Positions 44,533 to 53,735 of a DNA stretch of 64,000 nucleotides are shown one piece after another. The DNA comes from Streptomyces sp. NBC_01267. GTDB taxonomy: Bacteria; Actinomycetota; Actinomycetes; Streptomycetales; Streptomycetaceae. The notes under the pieces were generated by a model that saw only the letters and a program-made list of their open reading frames with translations, ran no database searches and was not told where the DNA came from. The stretch lies in the NCBI RefSeq assembly GCF_036241575.1, contig NZ_CP108455.1:6493001-6557000 (forward strand), read 5' to 3'. Within the stretch, counting starts at the first letter, position 1; the number at the start of each line of letters is the position of its first letter. The position numbers and the translations under genes are program-made.

Positions 44533-45114
44533 TCACGCACCGGACGTGTGCTGCGCCCCGGGCCAGGGCCCCGGAGTCGCCACCTCCGCTTCCTCTTCGG
44601 TCTCGGTCCGGAAGAGCCGGAAGCCGCGGCGCAGATAGTTGTCCATCGCGTACGGACCGTCCTTGCTGCACGTGTGCAGCCAGACCCGCTTCGTCGGGGG
44701 ACGCCCGGGGGTGCGGTCGGCGAGATCCCATGCGCGCCGCACGCCGTACGACAGGAGATGGCCGCCGATCCGCCGCCCCCGGAAGGCGGGGATCAGCCCG
44801 AAGTACATGATCTCCACGACCCCGTCGTCCTGCGGGTCCAGCTCCACGTACCCGGCCGGAGTGCCCCGGTCGTACGCCACCCAGGTCTCGGCGCCCGGCC
44901 GGTCCAGGATCTCCTGCCACTGCGCGTACGAGAGCGGCAGCCGGTCGGTCCAGCGGATGTCCCCGCCGACCGAGGCGTAGAGGAACCGGCTGAACTCGGG
45001 GGAGGGGACCTCGGCCCGGACGATCCGGATGTCGCCCGCGGGCTCGGCGGCGGGCTTCAGATCGGCGGGCGAGGTCTGTTCCAGGGACCAGGTGGTCACG
45101 GTGACGGTGCTCAT
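44533..45114 (-). CDS. GNAT family N-acetyltransferase
   Basis: 193 residues. The fold is a GNAT with EIMYFGLIPAFRGRRIGGHLLSYGVRRAWDL as the acetyl-CoA binding loop/helix and WLHTCSKDGPYAMDNYLRRGFRLFRTE as the C-terminal strand-helix. Substrate is unknown. ATG 45114. It lies just upstream of the sulfur-operon leader on the same strand, but 92 bp separates its stop from the leader peptide start, so it is probably a separate transcript. The acylase fusion stop is 75 bp before its start. Confidence 0.87.
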   Translation of the reverse strand: MSTVTVTTWSLEQTSPADLKPAAEPAGDIRIVRAEVPSPEFSRFLYASVGGDIRWTDRLPLSYAQWQEILDRPGAETWVAYDRGTPAGYVELDPQDDGVVEIMYFGLIPAFRGRRIGGHLLSYGVRRAWDLADRTPGRPPTKRVWLHTCSKDGPYAMDNYLRRGFRLFRTETEEEAEVATPGPWPGAQHTSGA

Positions 45115-45189
45115 GCGGGTCAGAGAATCACGAGGCGGCGGCGGGCCGCGCGGCGGGTCCGGCGCCACCGGCGGCTCACCGGCCCCGGC

Positions 45190-47805
45190 TCACGCTGTCC
45201 GCTCCCGCCCCTGCTCCCCGTCCCGGAGCAGAAAGGTCAGCCTGGCCCGCTTCTCCGGCTTGTCCACCTCGGGACCGAGCACGAACCCGGAGCGCAGCAG
45301 GCGGTCGACCGCCCTGGTGTTACGGGCGTCCGGTTCGGCCACGACGCGACGCACGGCCGGGTCGGACAGCACGAAGGCCAGGAACACGGACAGCAGCTCG
45401 CCGGTGAAGCCCCGCCGCTGCTGACCGTCGGCGGGGCCGATCAGCAGATGGATGCCGAAGTCGCCCGGCTGGACGTCGTAGCACTCGCCCAGCGGATCGG
45501 CCTCCGGTTCGTACGTCTGGAAGAGCGCCACCGGTGTGCCGTCGAGGTGGAGCAGATAGGCGTGGTGCGTGTCCAGCGAGTCGAGAAAGGTGTAGGTCTC
45601 CAGGACGTCGTCGGGGCTCGCGTCCCGCATGCCCCAGAAGCGGGCCCGTTCCTGGCCGACCCAGCGGTGGATCAGGGCGGAGTCCTGTTGCGGGTCGACG
45701 GGGACGACACGGACGGTTCCGAAACCGTCGACCTGCTGCTCGTACACGGTCGGCACGGGGCTCCTCAGCCGGTTCCAGTCGCTGACCACCGGGACGAGTC
45801 CGCCTTCGGCCCACAGCGGCAGCTGGTCGCGGTGATGGGGGTGGCCCGGTACCCCGGAGGCGCCGAACGGCACGGCCCAGAGGCTGTTGTCGCGCCGGGC
45901 GAGGTCCCAGACGTAGCGGGCGGCCGGGCCGCGGACGGTGCGGTGGGTGAGTCCGGGGATGCTGGAGGTGGACAGGACGCAGTCGTGGTCGCCCGACAGG
46001 CCGGGCCCTTCGCCGGCCTGCTCGTCGGGGAGTGCCTGCCAGGGGGCGAGCCGGTGCAACGCGCCCCAGGACGGCCCGGATCCGTCCGTCTCCCCGGTCT
46101 CCTCGGCCGCCGCCCTGACCACGGCGGCCCGGTCGATCTCCGGCAGCAGCTCCGTCGTCAGCAGTCCGTCCAGCGCGAAGGCCACCCGGGGGGTCAGCGC
46201 CAGCCACGGCCGGAACACCTCCGGGTAGGCGTCGGCCACCGCGGGTTCCGCCAGCGCGGCCAGCGCGGGATGCGCCGCCAGCCGTCGCACGACGGCTGCC
46301 CGCAGCGCGGCGTACGCGGCGGCGTCCGTACTGCCGGCGTCCATCCTGCGGTCCCACCCGAGCAGCCGTTCCCGGAGCCGCGCGGCGCCGGGGGTCAGCC
46401 CGTCGAGACCCGTGAGCAGGTCCAACAGCGGCTGGGGTGCGGGCAGTTGGCTGTCCATGTGGAGGGCGGCCATGTCCGGGGCCGTCCAGTCCGCGGCCCC
46501 GCCCAGCAGCTGCCGGATGCGCCGCGCGCGGTGCGGCGGTGCGAACTCGACCCCGAGCGGGGCGGCCAGTTCCCGCTGGTTGGCCATCACGGCGAAGCCC
46601 TCGACCGCCTCGCGCGGCAGCGACTCGTGCAGCCCGCGCCAGGCGTGCCGCGCATCCCAGGCCCGGACGGTACGCAGGCCGTTCGCCGGGTCGCGTACGG
46701 GTACGGTGCCCGCGACGCGGTGCAGCAGACCGCCCTCGGTGTCCGCCGCCTGTACGACGTTGACCGGCTCGGCCCAGCGGTCGAAGGCCCGGTCCACGTC
46801 GTCGACCGTGCGGGCCCGCAACAGCAACGGTAGGGCGTCGAAGCCGAGTTCACCGCTCACCCGCGGCGGGTGACGCAGGCTGACGGCCGACGGCGCCTCC
46901 GGACCGCCGACGACGACCGGGCCGCGGGCGGTCTCGATCACCTCGATCGTGACCGGATCGGCCCCTGCCACCTCGATGGTTTCCAGGTGTGCCGACGCGG
47001 GGCGCCAGCCGTCCGGGCCCAGTGCCTCCACGGACCCGCCCCGGCGCCGCAGTTTCTCCTGGTAGAGGTCCTGGTAGTCGGCCATGGCGTTGGTGATCGA
47101 CCAGGCGACGGTCGAGGTGTGTCCGAAGTGCGCGATGCCGGGGACGCCGGGAACGGCCAGCCCGACGACGTCGAACTCCGGGCAGGCCAGCTGGATCTGC
47201 TGGTAGACACCGGGGGCTTCGATGAACCGGTGCGGGTCGCCCGCCAGGAGCGGTGCGCCGCTCGCGGTGAGTTCCCCGGTGACGAGCCAGCCGTTGCTGC
47301 CCGCGGTGCCGGGACCGTCGGTGGCGAACAGGTCGATGGCGCCCTCCCCGAGGGCGCGGGCCGCCTCCTCGCGCCACAGTTTGGTGGGGAAGCCCGCGAA
47401 GAGGATGTGGGTGGACAGCCAGACGGCCAGCGGCGTCCAGGGCCGCCAGCTGCCGGGGGCCAGTCCCGCGGAGGCGAACTCCGGTGTGCGGCGGGCCCCT
47501 TCGGCCAGTCCGGCGTTGACCCCCGCCACGTACGCGCGGACCCAGTCCGCGGTCCGCGCGTCCAGGTTCCCGAAACAGCGCCGGGCCGTGTCGTCCAGCC
47601 GGGACTGCCGGGCGAAGCTGTCCCAGCCGACGGCCGCCGCGCCCAGGAACGCGGCCGTGGTCCCCTGCGACCTGTGGCGTTCGAACTCGATCTGCCAGGC
47701 GCGGTCCACGGCCGCGTTGTGTCCCTGTGCGTGCGCCAGCGCGTGCGCGCTGTCCGCGCGCAGATGCGGTATGCCCCAGTCGTCGCGGCGGACCTCGGCT
47801 GTCAC
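45190..47805 (-). CDS. Ntn-hydrolase (penicillin acylase family) fused to siderophore-type acyltransferase
   Basis: 871 residues, two enzymes in one frame. Residues 1-685 are a penicillin-acylase-family Ntn hydrolase: the alpha-chain-like start, nucleophile Ser170 (TAGSNGWLVTG) that would be exposed by autoproteolysis after Gly169, and the conserved Asn of VMANQRELA (409). Residues 692-871 are an AlcB/IucB/DesC-like acyltransferase: GFGTVRVVPVD..., HRWVGQERARFWGM and the closing RVVAEPDARNTRAVDRLLRSGFVLGPE. Family members acylate N-hydroxy-lysine, N-hydroxy-ornithine or polyamines in siderophore synthesis. There is no signal peptide, so it acts in the cytoplasm. GTG 47805 has GGGAG 6 nt upstream, and two overlapping iron boxes lie 41 bp upstream, consistent with siderophore-type control. 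Confidence 0.9.
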   Translation of the reverse strand: MTAEVRRDDWGIPHLRADSAHALAHAQGHNAAVDRAWQIEFERHRSQGTTAAFLGAAAVGWDSFARQSRLDDTARRCFGNLDARTADWVRAYVAGVNAGLAEGARRTPEFASAGLAPGSWRPWTPLAVWLSTHILFAGFPTKLWREEAARALGEGAIDLFATDGPGTAGSNGWLVTGELTASGAPLLAGDPHRFIEAPGVYQQIQLACPEFDVVGLAVPGVPGIAHFGHTSTVAWSITNAMADYQDLYQEKLRRRGGSVEALGPDGWRPASAHLETIEVAGADPVTIEVIETARGPVVVGGPEAPSAVSLRHPPRVSGELGFDALPLLLRARTVDDVDRAFDRWAEPVNVVQAADTEGGLLHRVAGTVPVRDPANGLRTVRAWDARHAWRGLHESLPREAVEGFAVMANQRELAAPLGVEFAPPHRARRIRQLLGGAADWTAPDMAALHMDSQLPAPQPLLDLLTGLDGLTPGAARLRERLLGWDRRMDAGSTDAAAYAALRAAVVRRLAAHPALAALAEPAVADAYPEVFRPWLALTPRVAFALDGLLTTELLPEIDRAAVVRAAAEETGETDGSGPSWGALHRLAPWQALPDEQAGEGPGLSGDHDCVLSTSSIPGLTHRTVRGPAARYVWDLARRDNSLWAVPFGASGVPGHPHHRDQLPLWAEGGLVPVVSDWNRLRSPVPTVYEQQVDGFGTVRVVPVDPQQDSALIHRWVGQERARFWGMRDASPDDVLETYTFLDSLDTHHAYLLHLDGTPVALFQTYEPEADPLGECYDVQPGDFGIHLLIGPADGQQRRGFTGELLSVFLAFVLSDPAVRRVVAEPDARNTRAVDRLLRSGFVLGPEVDKPEKRARLTFLLRDGEQGRERTA

Positions 47806-47845
47806 CTCGGGCTCCCTTCTCGGCGGCCCCGTGCGGGCAACCTCA

Positions 47846-47869
47846 TTAGGTAAGGCTGCCCTAACCTAA
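47846..47869 (-). promoter_or_regulatory. overlapping DmdR/IdeR-type iron boxes
   Basis: Two 19-bp sites overlap, 47846-47864 and 47851-47869 (the second read on the other strand). Against the textbook palindrome TTAGGTTAGGCTAACCTAA they match 16 and 15 of 19. Dimers of iron-loaded DtxR/IdeR/DmdR proteins bind such overlapping pairs. The sites lie 41-64 bp before the acylase-fusion start, so the gene should be repressed when iron is plentiful. Confidence 0.8.
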
Positions 47870-47917
47870 TGCACGTCTGGCAGGGAGACAATTCCGAGCG
47901 GGGCGCGGCGCAAGCCG

Positions 47918-49210
47918 TCAGGGCGGTGTACCCGGACCCCGCACCGCGGGCGCCGTGGAGTGCGGCAGCAGATCCGTCGGGTCCGCCGGGCGGATCACCT
48001 CGACCTCCACCCCCTCGGCGAAGCGGTACGGGCGGTGCGCGAGGATCTCGGCCAGCCGGCGGCGCACCCGGGACATCTCCGCCCGCACCGTCACCGTCCG
48101 CGTCGCGTCGCCGAACAGACCGTCCGCCAGTTCGGCGGCGGTGCGCCCCTCGCGGTGCAGGCTCAGCACGTACAGCAGTTCCGCGTGGCGCGGTGTCAGC
48201 TCCTGCGTCCAGCTCCCCGACGCGCCCGACACGGTCACCGACCACCGCCGGCGCCCACTCAGATCGAGGACGACCCGGCTCGTCGGCGTGCCCCCGCCCG
48301 GCTCCGTACCCTCCTCGTCCAGCCGGATCAGCCAGCCGCCGGGCAGCGGCTCCACCGTGCACATGCCCAGCGAGGGAAGCCAGACCCGCCCCGCGGCGAA
48401 GGACTTGGGCAGCGGCAGCCGGTCCGTCGGCGGCATCCCGGTCACCGCCGCGGGCCAGCCGTGCGCGTCCACCACCAGGGCCCGGCCGCCCACTCTGCTC
48501 AGAATCGGCGAGCCCACGGAGCGCAGCCGGTCGACCGTCACCAGATGCCGCTTCTGCAGTTCCGCCGTGGCCAGCCGGGCCACCGAGTCGACCAGCGCCA
48601 GCATGGCCGGATGGAAGGTGGAGTCGGGCCCACTGACATCGAGGACACCGATCAGCCGCCCGTCACGCGGATCGTGGATCGGCGCGGCGGCGCAGGTCCA
48701 GTTCCGCAGCGTACGGACGAAGTGCTCGGCGGAGTGCACCTGGACGGCCCGGCCCGTCGCCAGCACCGTGCCGACCGCGTTGGTGCCGGTGGCGCCCTCG
48801 CTCCAGGCGGCGCCCTCCGCCAGACAGATGCGGTCGGCCTTGCGCATCGTCGCCCGGTTGCCGCTGCGCCACAGCACCCGGCCCTCGGCGTCCGTGACCA
48901 CCATGACCTGCATCGACGCGTCGACGGCCGGGGCCAGCTCCTGACTGAGCGTCGGCAGCAGGCCGCTGAGCTGGGTGGCCCGGCGCCGGTGCTCCAACTC
49001 CTCCGTGTCCAGCAGCACGCTGCGGGTGTCCTGCTCCGGGTCGATGCCTGCCCGGAACATCCGTTGCCAGGACGCGTCGATGACCGGACGCGCGGCGAGT
49101 TCGGGACGGCCGCCCGCCAGCGCTGCCTCACGCAGGCCGTGCAGCACGCGCGCCGTCTCCTGGGTGTGCCGGGCGTCCAGACCAGCCGTACGGGGGGCTC
49201 CGGTCCTCAT
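47918..49210 (-). CDS. GAF-domain transcriptional regulator (AcoR-like N-terminus, winged HTH)
   Basis: 430 residues. The N-terminal PVIDASWQRMFRAGIDPEQD and GAF domain (about 90-210, WSEGATGTNAVGTVLATGRAVQVHSAEHF) resemble the sensory half of AcoR-type activators. There is no AAA+ domain; a C-terminal OmpR-like winged helix (ELTPRHAELLYVLSLHREGRTAAELADGLFGDATRTVTVRAEMSRVRRRL, about 350-410) binds DNA instead. It should sense a small metabolite. The ATG at 49210 keeps all conserved features. It lies upstream of the fusion gene on the same strand, but a 112-bp gap containing the iron boxes makes separate promoters likely. Confidence 0.85.
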   Translation of the reverse strand: MRTGAPRTAGLDARHTQETARVLHGLREAALAGGRPELAARPVIDASWQRMFRAGIDPEQDTRSVLLDTEELEHRRRATQLSGLLPTLSQELAPAVDASMQVMVVTDAEGRVLWRSGNRATMRKADRICLAEGAAWSEGATGTNAVGTVLATGRAVQVHSAEHFVRTLRNWTCAAAPIHDPRDGRLIGVLDVSGPDSTFHPAMLALVDSVARLATAELQKRHLVTVDRLRSVGSPILSRVGGRALVVDAHGWPAAVTGMPPTDRLPLPKSFAAGRVWLPSLGMCTVEPLPGGWLIRLDEEGTEPGGGTPTSRVVLDLSGRRRWSVTVSGASGSWTQELTPRHAELLYVLSLHREGRTAAELADGLFGDATRTVTVRAEMSRVRRRLAEILAHRPYRFAEGVEVEVIRPADPTDLLPHSTAPAVRGPGTPP

Positions 49211-49450
49211 GAGGTACTCCCGAATCGGTCCAGCGGGGCAAATCGGTGCGGGACGGTGCGGACACCGCCCCGGTGGGTGCCCCATCGTGCATCCCCGAAG
49301 GCTGCCGCGCACCGCTCTCGACACATCCGGTTCCAGGTCTGCAACTGTCTGCAACTCTCGCGCGCACCCGGCCGGTCGTACGAGGATGGGCGGACCAGCC
49401 GGGGTGGTGCCGTGTCGGCGCAGCACCAACCCCGGCTGATATCCGTGTCC

Positions 49451-51085
49451 CTACGCCTCGACCCTCGCGCGGTCGACGACCGTCGCCAGGTCCAGCGTGT
49501 GCGGCAGGGTACCGAAGGCGCTGCCCCAGTCACCGCCCAGCCGCGACGCGCAGAACGCGTCAGCCACCTCGGGCGGCGCCCAGCGCACCAGCAGCGAGCC
49601 CTGGAGCACCAGCGCGATGCGCTCGACCACCCGCCGGGCCCGCGCCTCGATCCCCTCCAGATCGGCCAGTTCGCCCAGCAGGTCCTTCATCGCCCGGTCC
49701 AGCCGGTGATCCCCGCCGCGCGCCTTGCCGACCTCCTGCAGAAAGGCGTTGAGCGCCGAAGGCTCGCGTTGCAGGGCCCGCAGAACGTCCAGCGCCTGTA
49801 CGTTGCCCGAGCCCTCCCAGATGGAGTTGAGCGGGGACTCGCGCAGCAGCCGGGGCATCCCCGACTCCTCGACGTAGCCGTTGCCGCCCAGGCATTCGAG
49901 TGCCTCGGCGACCACGGGCGTGGCGCGCTTGGTCACCCAGTACTTGGCCGCCGGCACCGCGAGCCGCAGGAAGGCCCGCTCCTCGTCGGTGTCGTTGTCG
50001 TACGCCGCGGCCAGCCGCATCGCCAGTGTGCTCGCGGCCTCGGACTCCAGCGCCATGTCGGCCAGTACGTTGCGCATCAGCGGCTTGTCGATCAGCTCCC
50101 CGCCGAACGCGCTGCGGTGCGCGGCATGGTGCACGGCCTGGGTCACGGCCTGCCGCATCAGCGCGGCGGAACCGATCGTGCAGTCCAGCCGGGTAGCGGC
50201 CACCATCTCGATGATGGTGCGCACCCCGCGGCCCTCCTCGCCGACCCTGCGCGCCCAGGTCCCGTCGAACTCGACCTCGCTCGACGCGTTGGACCGGTTG
50301 CCCAGTTTGTCCTTGAGCCGCTGGATCGCGAACACATTGCGGGTCCCGTCCGCCAGCACCCGGGGCACCAGGAAACAGGTCAGCCCGTCCGGTGCCTGTG
50401 CCAGGACCAGGAAGCCGTCGGACATCGGCGCCGAGCAGAACCACTTGTGCCCGGTGAGCAGGTATTCGCCGTCCGCGCCGAGCGGTACCGCGCTCGTCGT
50501 GTTGGCCCGGACGTCACTGCCGCCCTGCTTCTCCGTCATCCCCATCCCGAACAGGGCGCCCGGTTTGAGCGGTGCGGGCCGCAGCTCCTGCTCGTACAGG
50601 TGCGAGGTGAGCCGCGGCTCCCACTCGGCGGCGAGCGCCGGATCGGCCCGCAGCGCGGGCACCGCCGCGTGGGTCATCGACACCGGGCAGCCGTGCCCCG
50701 CCTCGACCTGGCTCCACACCAGGAACCCGGCCGCGCGCCGCACATGACCGGCCGGTCTGCCCCAGGCGTCCGTCAGTCCCGCCGACACGGCCTTGCCGAG
50801 GAGCCGGTGCCAGGCCGGATGGAACTCCACCTCGTCGATCCGGTGCCCGTAACGGTCGTGCGTACGCAGGCGCGGTGGATTCTCGTTCGCCTGGAATCCC
50901 CACTCCTGGGCCTGCGCCGATCCGGCGCTGCGGCCGAGCAGAGTCAGTTCCTCCCTCACCCCGTCGATGAGCTCGGGTGCGGTGTGCCGGTCCACCGCTT
51001 CGGCCAGGACCCGGTCGGATGTGAAGACGTCATGTCCCACCAGGGGTGGAGGCTGGTTGGTCACTGTGTGAGTGCTCGCTGCCAT
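49451..51085 (-). CDS. aidB: acyl-CoA dehydrogenase, AidB family
   Basis: 544 residues, the AidB subgroup length. N-terminal GHDVFTSDRVLAEAVDRH, middle MGMTEKQGGSDVRANTT and LTGHKWFCSAPMSDGFLVLAQ, and C-terminal LECLGGNGYVEESGMPRLLRESPLNSIWEGSGNV cover the FAD-binding domains. E. coli AidB takes part in the alkylation-stress response and binds DNA; the actinobacterial members are less studied. ATG 51085 lies only 17 bp from the divergent BrkB start, so its promoter must overlap that gene's. I see no normal ribosome site before it. Confidence 0.88.
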   Translation of the reverse strand: MAASTHTVTNQPPPLVGHDVFTSDRVLAEAVDRHTAPELIDGVREELTLLGRSAGSAQAQEWGFQANENPPRLRTHDRYGHRIDEVEFHPAWHRLLGKAVSAGLTDAWGRPAGHVRRAAGFLVWSQVEAGHGCPVSMTHAAVPALRADPALAAEWEPRLTSHLYEQELRPAPLKPGALFGMGMTEKQGGSDVRANTTSAVPLGADGEYLLTGHKWFCSAPMSDGFLVLAQAPDGLTCFLVPRVLADGTRNVFAIQRLKDKLGNRSNASSEVEFDGTWARRVGEEGRGVRTIIEMVAATRLDCTIGSAALMRQAVTQAVHHAAHRSAFGGELIDKPLMRNVLADMALESEAASTLAMRLAAAYDNDTDEERAFLRLAVPAAKYWVTKRATPVVAEALECLGGNGYVEESGMPRLLRESPLNSIWEGSGNVQALDVLRALQREPSALNAFLQEVGKARGGDHRLDRAMKDLLGELADLEGIEARARRVVERIALVLQGSLLVRWAPPEVADAFCASRLGGDWGSAFGTLPHTLDLATVVDRARVEA

Positions 51086-51102
51086 GGAGCTACGGTAAGG
51101 AG

Positions 51103-52236
51103 GTGCAGGCAGCAAAAGAAACAGGCGAGCGGCAACCAGGCCTGCTCCACAGGGCCAGAGCCCTCTACCGCAATGTCTCCAAGCGCAAGATGGCGTGGTT
51201 GCTACTGAAGGACACCGTCAACTCGTGCATGGAGTACCGGATTCTGGGACTCGCCGCGGAGGCGGCGTTCTTCACGCTGCTCTCGCTGCCGCCGTTGCTG
51301 CTCAGTCTGATCGCCCTGCTCGGCTACGTCGACGGCTGGACCGACACCCACACCGTCTTCAGTCTTGAGCAGAACCTCCTGCACGCCTCCCGGACGATCC
51401 TCTCCGACCGGGGCGTCCACGACTTCGCGACACCGCTCCTGGAGGACGTCACCCACGGCAAACGCCCCGACATCGTCTCGATCGGTTTCGCGTTCGCGCT
51501 GTGGTCGGGGTCGCGGGCGGTCAACGTCTTCATCGACACCATCACCGTGATGTACGGACTCGACGGCCGGCGCGGCATCGTGATGACCCGGCTCCTCTCG
51601 ATCCTGCTGTACGTCGTCGCCCTGGTGATCGGCGCGGTGGTGCTGCCGCTGGCGGTGGCGGGCCCCGACCGGGTCGTCGAGTTCGTTCCCGGCGGCGAAC
51701 AGCTCGTGGCGTTCCTGTACTGGCCCGTGGTGATCCTGCTGTCGATCGCCTTCCTCACCACGCTCTACCACGTCTCCGTACCGGTGCGTTCGCCCTGGGT
51801 CGAGGACATCCCCGGCGCGCTGGTGGCCCTCGCCATGTGGTTCGTGGGGAGCTTCCTGCTGCGGATCTACCTCACGAGCACCGTCGAGGGCCCGACGATC
51901 TACGGCTCGCTCGCCGCCCCCGTCGCGGTCCTGCTGTGGATCGGGGTGTCGGCCTTCGCCGTCCTGGCCGGGGCGGCGGTCAACGCTGCCATCGACCGGG
52001 TCTGGCCCTCGGTGGCGACCGCGGCGGCCCGCGCCGCGAACGAGCGGCTGCGCGCCGAACAGAACGCTCGCGCGGGCGTCGGGCACCACCCGGACGCCCC
52101 GGACCACACCGCCGACGAGGACGACGACGAGGACGGCGGGTCGGAGATGCCGTCCGAATTCCCCGAGCGCTGGTCGCGGTTCCTGCCGCCCGAGGACGTC
52201 ACCTCACGCCTGCGCTCGAAGAAGGGCGGGGAGTGA
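51103..52236 (+). CDS. YihY/BrkB family membrane protein
   Basis: 377 residues with at least six membrane segments (about 45-75, 145-165, 185-205, 220-240, 255-275, 285-305), the YihY fold once misannotated as RNase BN. The C-terminus is a charged, cytoplasmic tail ending in TADEDDDEDGG. Start: GTG 51103 gives MQAAKETGE, but the preceding AAGGAGG touches the codon, so a start at a downstream ATG near 51190 is possible. Function is unresolved; lipid transport has been suggested for relatives. Confidence 0.87.
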   Translation: MQAAKETGERQPGLLHRARALYRNVSKRKMAWLLLKDTVNSCMEYRILGLAAEAAFFTLLSLPPLLLSLIALLGYVDGWTDTHTVFSLEQNLLHASRTILSDRGVHDFATPLLEDVTHGKRPDIVSIGFAFALWSGSRAVNVFIDTITVMYGLDGRRGIVMTRLLSILLYVVALVIGAVVLPLAVAGPDRVVEFVPGGEQLVAFLYWPVVILLSIAFLTTLYHVSVPVRSPWVEDIPGALVALAMWFVGSFLLRIYLTSTVEGPTIYGSLAAPVAVLLWIGVSAFAVLAGAAVNAAIDRVWPSVATAAARAANERLRAEQNARAGVGHHPDAPDHTADEDDDEDGGSEMPSEFPERWSRFLPPEDVTSRLRSKKGGE

Positions 52237-52287
52237 GCTGCGGAACGTGCACGCGGTGGCCCTCCCGACGCGCACGCGGCGGCCGTC

Positions 52288-53022
52288 GTGACGTACACAC
52301 AGTGGCCGTCCCGGCTGGACGGGGCCGTGATGTGGACGCGCACCGCGCGGGCCGGTGACACGTATCCGGTCCTGCCCGACGGGTGCATCGACCTGCTCTG
52401 GACCGAGGGCAGGCTGCTGGTCGCCGGGCCGGACACCCGGGCGTACGCCCCGGATCCGGCGCTCGCCGGGCGGTACGCCGGCGTGCGTTTCGCACCCGGA
52501 ACCGGGCCCGCGTACCTCGGCGTACCCGCACACGAACTGCGCGACCGGCGGGTCGAGCTGAGCGACCTGTGGCCCGGTGCGGACACCCGCAGGCTCACCG
52601 AGCGCATCGACGCGGCCCCCGACCCGGCCGCCGCCCTGGAACGTCTCGCCCTGCACCGGGCGGCCCGGACCGGGCCGCCCGACCCGGTACTGCGGGCCGT
52701 CGCCGGGCACCTCGGCGCGGGCCGTTCCGTCGCGGCCACCGCACAGGCGGTCGGCCTCGGCGCACGCCGGCTGCACCGGCGGTCCCTGACGGCCTTCGGC
52801 TACGGACCGAAGACCCTCGCCCGGGTGCTGAGGCTCCAGCGGGCGCTCGCCCTCGTCGCGGGCGGAGCGCCGTACGCCGAAGCCGCCCTGACCGCGGGCT
52901 GCACCGACCAGGCGCACCTCGCCCGTGAGATGCGCGACCTGGCGGGGATGCCGCTGAGCGCCTACGTGGCGTCGGCGAACAGCGACACCTCGCAGCCGTC
53001 CGGGTCCCACAGCGTCGCGTAA
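52288..53022 (+). CDS. AraC-family regulator with DUF6597-like sensor
   Basis: 244 residues. The N-terminal part ([43 protein letters not shown]) is the small-molecule-sensing DUF6597 domain. The C-terminal bipartite AraC HTH ([66 protein letters not shown]) binds DNA. It overlaps the convergent VOC gene by 61 bp at the 3' ends. This type is often next to a VOC protein, as here, suggesting a shared role in responding to an aromatic or toxic compound. Confidence 0.87.
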   Translation: MTYTQWPSRLDGAVMWTRTARAGDTYPVLPDGCIDLLWTEGRLLVAGPDTRAYAPDPALAGRYAGVRFAPGTGPAYLGVPAHELRDRRVELSDLWPGADTRRLTERIDAAPDPAAALERLALHRAARTGPPDPVLRAVAGHLGAGRSVAATAQAVGLGARRLHRRSLTAFGYGPKTLARVLRLQRALALVAGGAPYAEAALTAGCTDQAHLAREMRDLAGMPLSAYVASANSDTSQPSGSHSVA

Positions 53023-53354
53023 CGCTGCCCCCAGAACGCGTCCCAGGGCTCGAGGTGTCCGCGGTGGCCCGCCTCCACCAGCGCCGCGTACGTGGTGTCG
53101 ACCTCGGCGGGCGAGTCGCAGCCGAAGCAGAGTCCGGCCCGGCCCCCCGACTGCGGCGGCTGCCACCCCGGATCGAAGGACCGGACGGTCTCCTCGGTGT
53201 CCCAGAGGATCCGTGTCCCGCCGGGCAGCACCGCCTCGGCGTGCGGCCGGGTGTCGGCGTCGGCGGGGATGTCCACGCCGAGGAGCCGGTAGAAGGAGAG
53301 GGATGCGGCCATGTCGGCGACGACGAGGCCGATCGCGTCGAATCGTGGAGTCAT
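52962..53354 (-). CDS. VOC-family (glyoxalase-like) protein
   Basis: 130 residues: the paired beta-alpha-beta-beta-beta modules start at [23 protein letters not shown] and end with [24 protein letters not shown]. The metal-binding Glu near the C-terminus is in GCEVSLF, but the first ligand position has Asp or Leu in place of His, so catalysis is uncertain; some members bind antibiotics instead. ATG 53354. Its 3' end overlaps the AraC-type regulator. Confidence 0.88.
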   Translation of the reverse strand: MTPRFDAIGLVVADMAASLSFYRLLGVDIPADADTRPHAEAVLPGGTRILWDTEETVRSFDPGWQPPQSGGRAGLCFGCDSPAEVDTTYAALVEAGHRGHLEPWDAFWGQRYATLWDPDGCEVSLFADAT

Positions 53355-53735
53355 GCGCTCACCGTAAACAGCGGTCGCGCCGACGGTCTTGTACGAATCG
53401 GACACCCCGACCGGGCACGTCCCGCCCCGCCCACCAGGCAGCTTCCCGCCACCCGGACGGCGACGGCGTGCCGGGGCGAGGGCACCATCCTCGCCCCGGC
53501 ACGCCGCCGCACGCCGATCCCGCGCGGCCGACCCACCCGGCGTAACGGACCAGGTGGTACCGGGGGTTACGGCTTTTGGCGAAGGCTTGGCGCCGTCCTT
53601 ACGAAAATGAGCGCCCGGGGCCACAGGGGTCGCCCGTCCGGTGGCCATGTCCGCCGACGGGTGTCACGAGCCGTTGCGCAGCCCTTACGCTGAGGTGCGC
53701 GGCAGACACGCGCAGTGCGCGCGGAGGAGTTCGCC
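53355..53735. other. 380-bp divergent intergenic region
   Basis: Lies between the VOC gene and the large LuxR gene. Apart from the hairpin at 53464-53506 there is only a weaker imperfect inverted repeat around GTAAC...GTTAC near 53540-53570. No convincing small ORF or tRNA is seen. Confidence 0.6.
53464..53506. terminator. 18-bp perfect hairpin in divergent region
   Basis: Arms 53464-53481 and 53489-53506 are exactly complementary over 18 bp around a 7-nt loop (GCACCAT). Such long perfect stems are terminators in Streptomyces. However, both flanking genes point away from it, so it ends no annotated gene. It may end an unrecognised small RNA, or act as a dimeric operator or replication-fork element. 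Confidence 0.6.
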
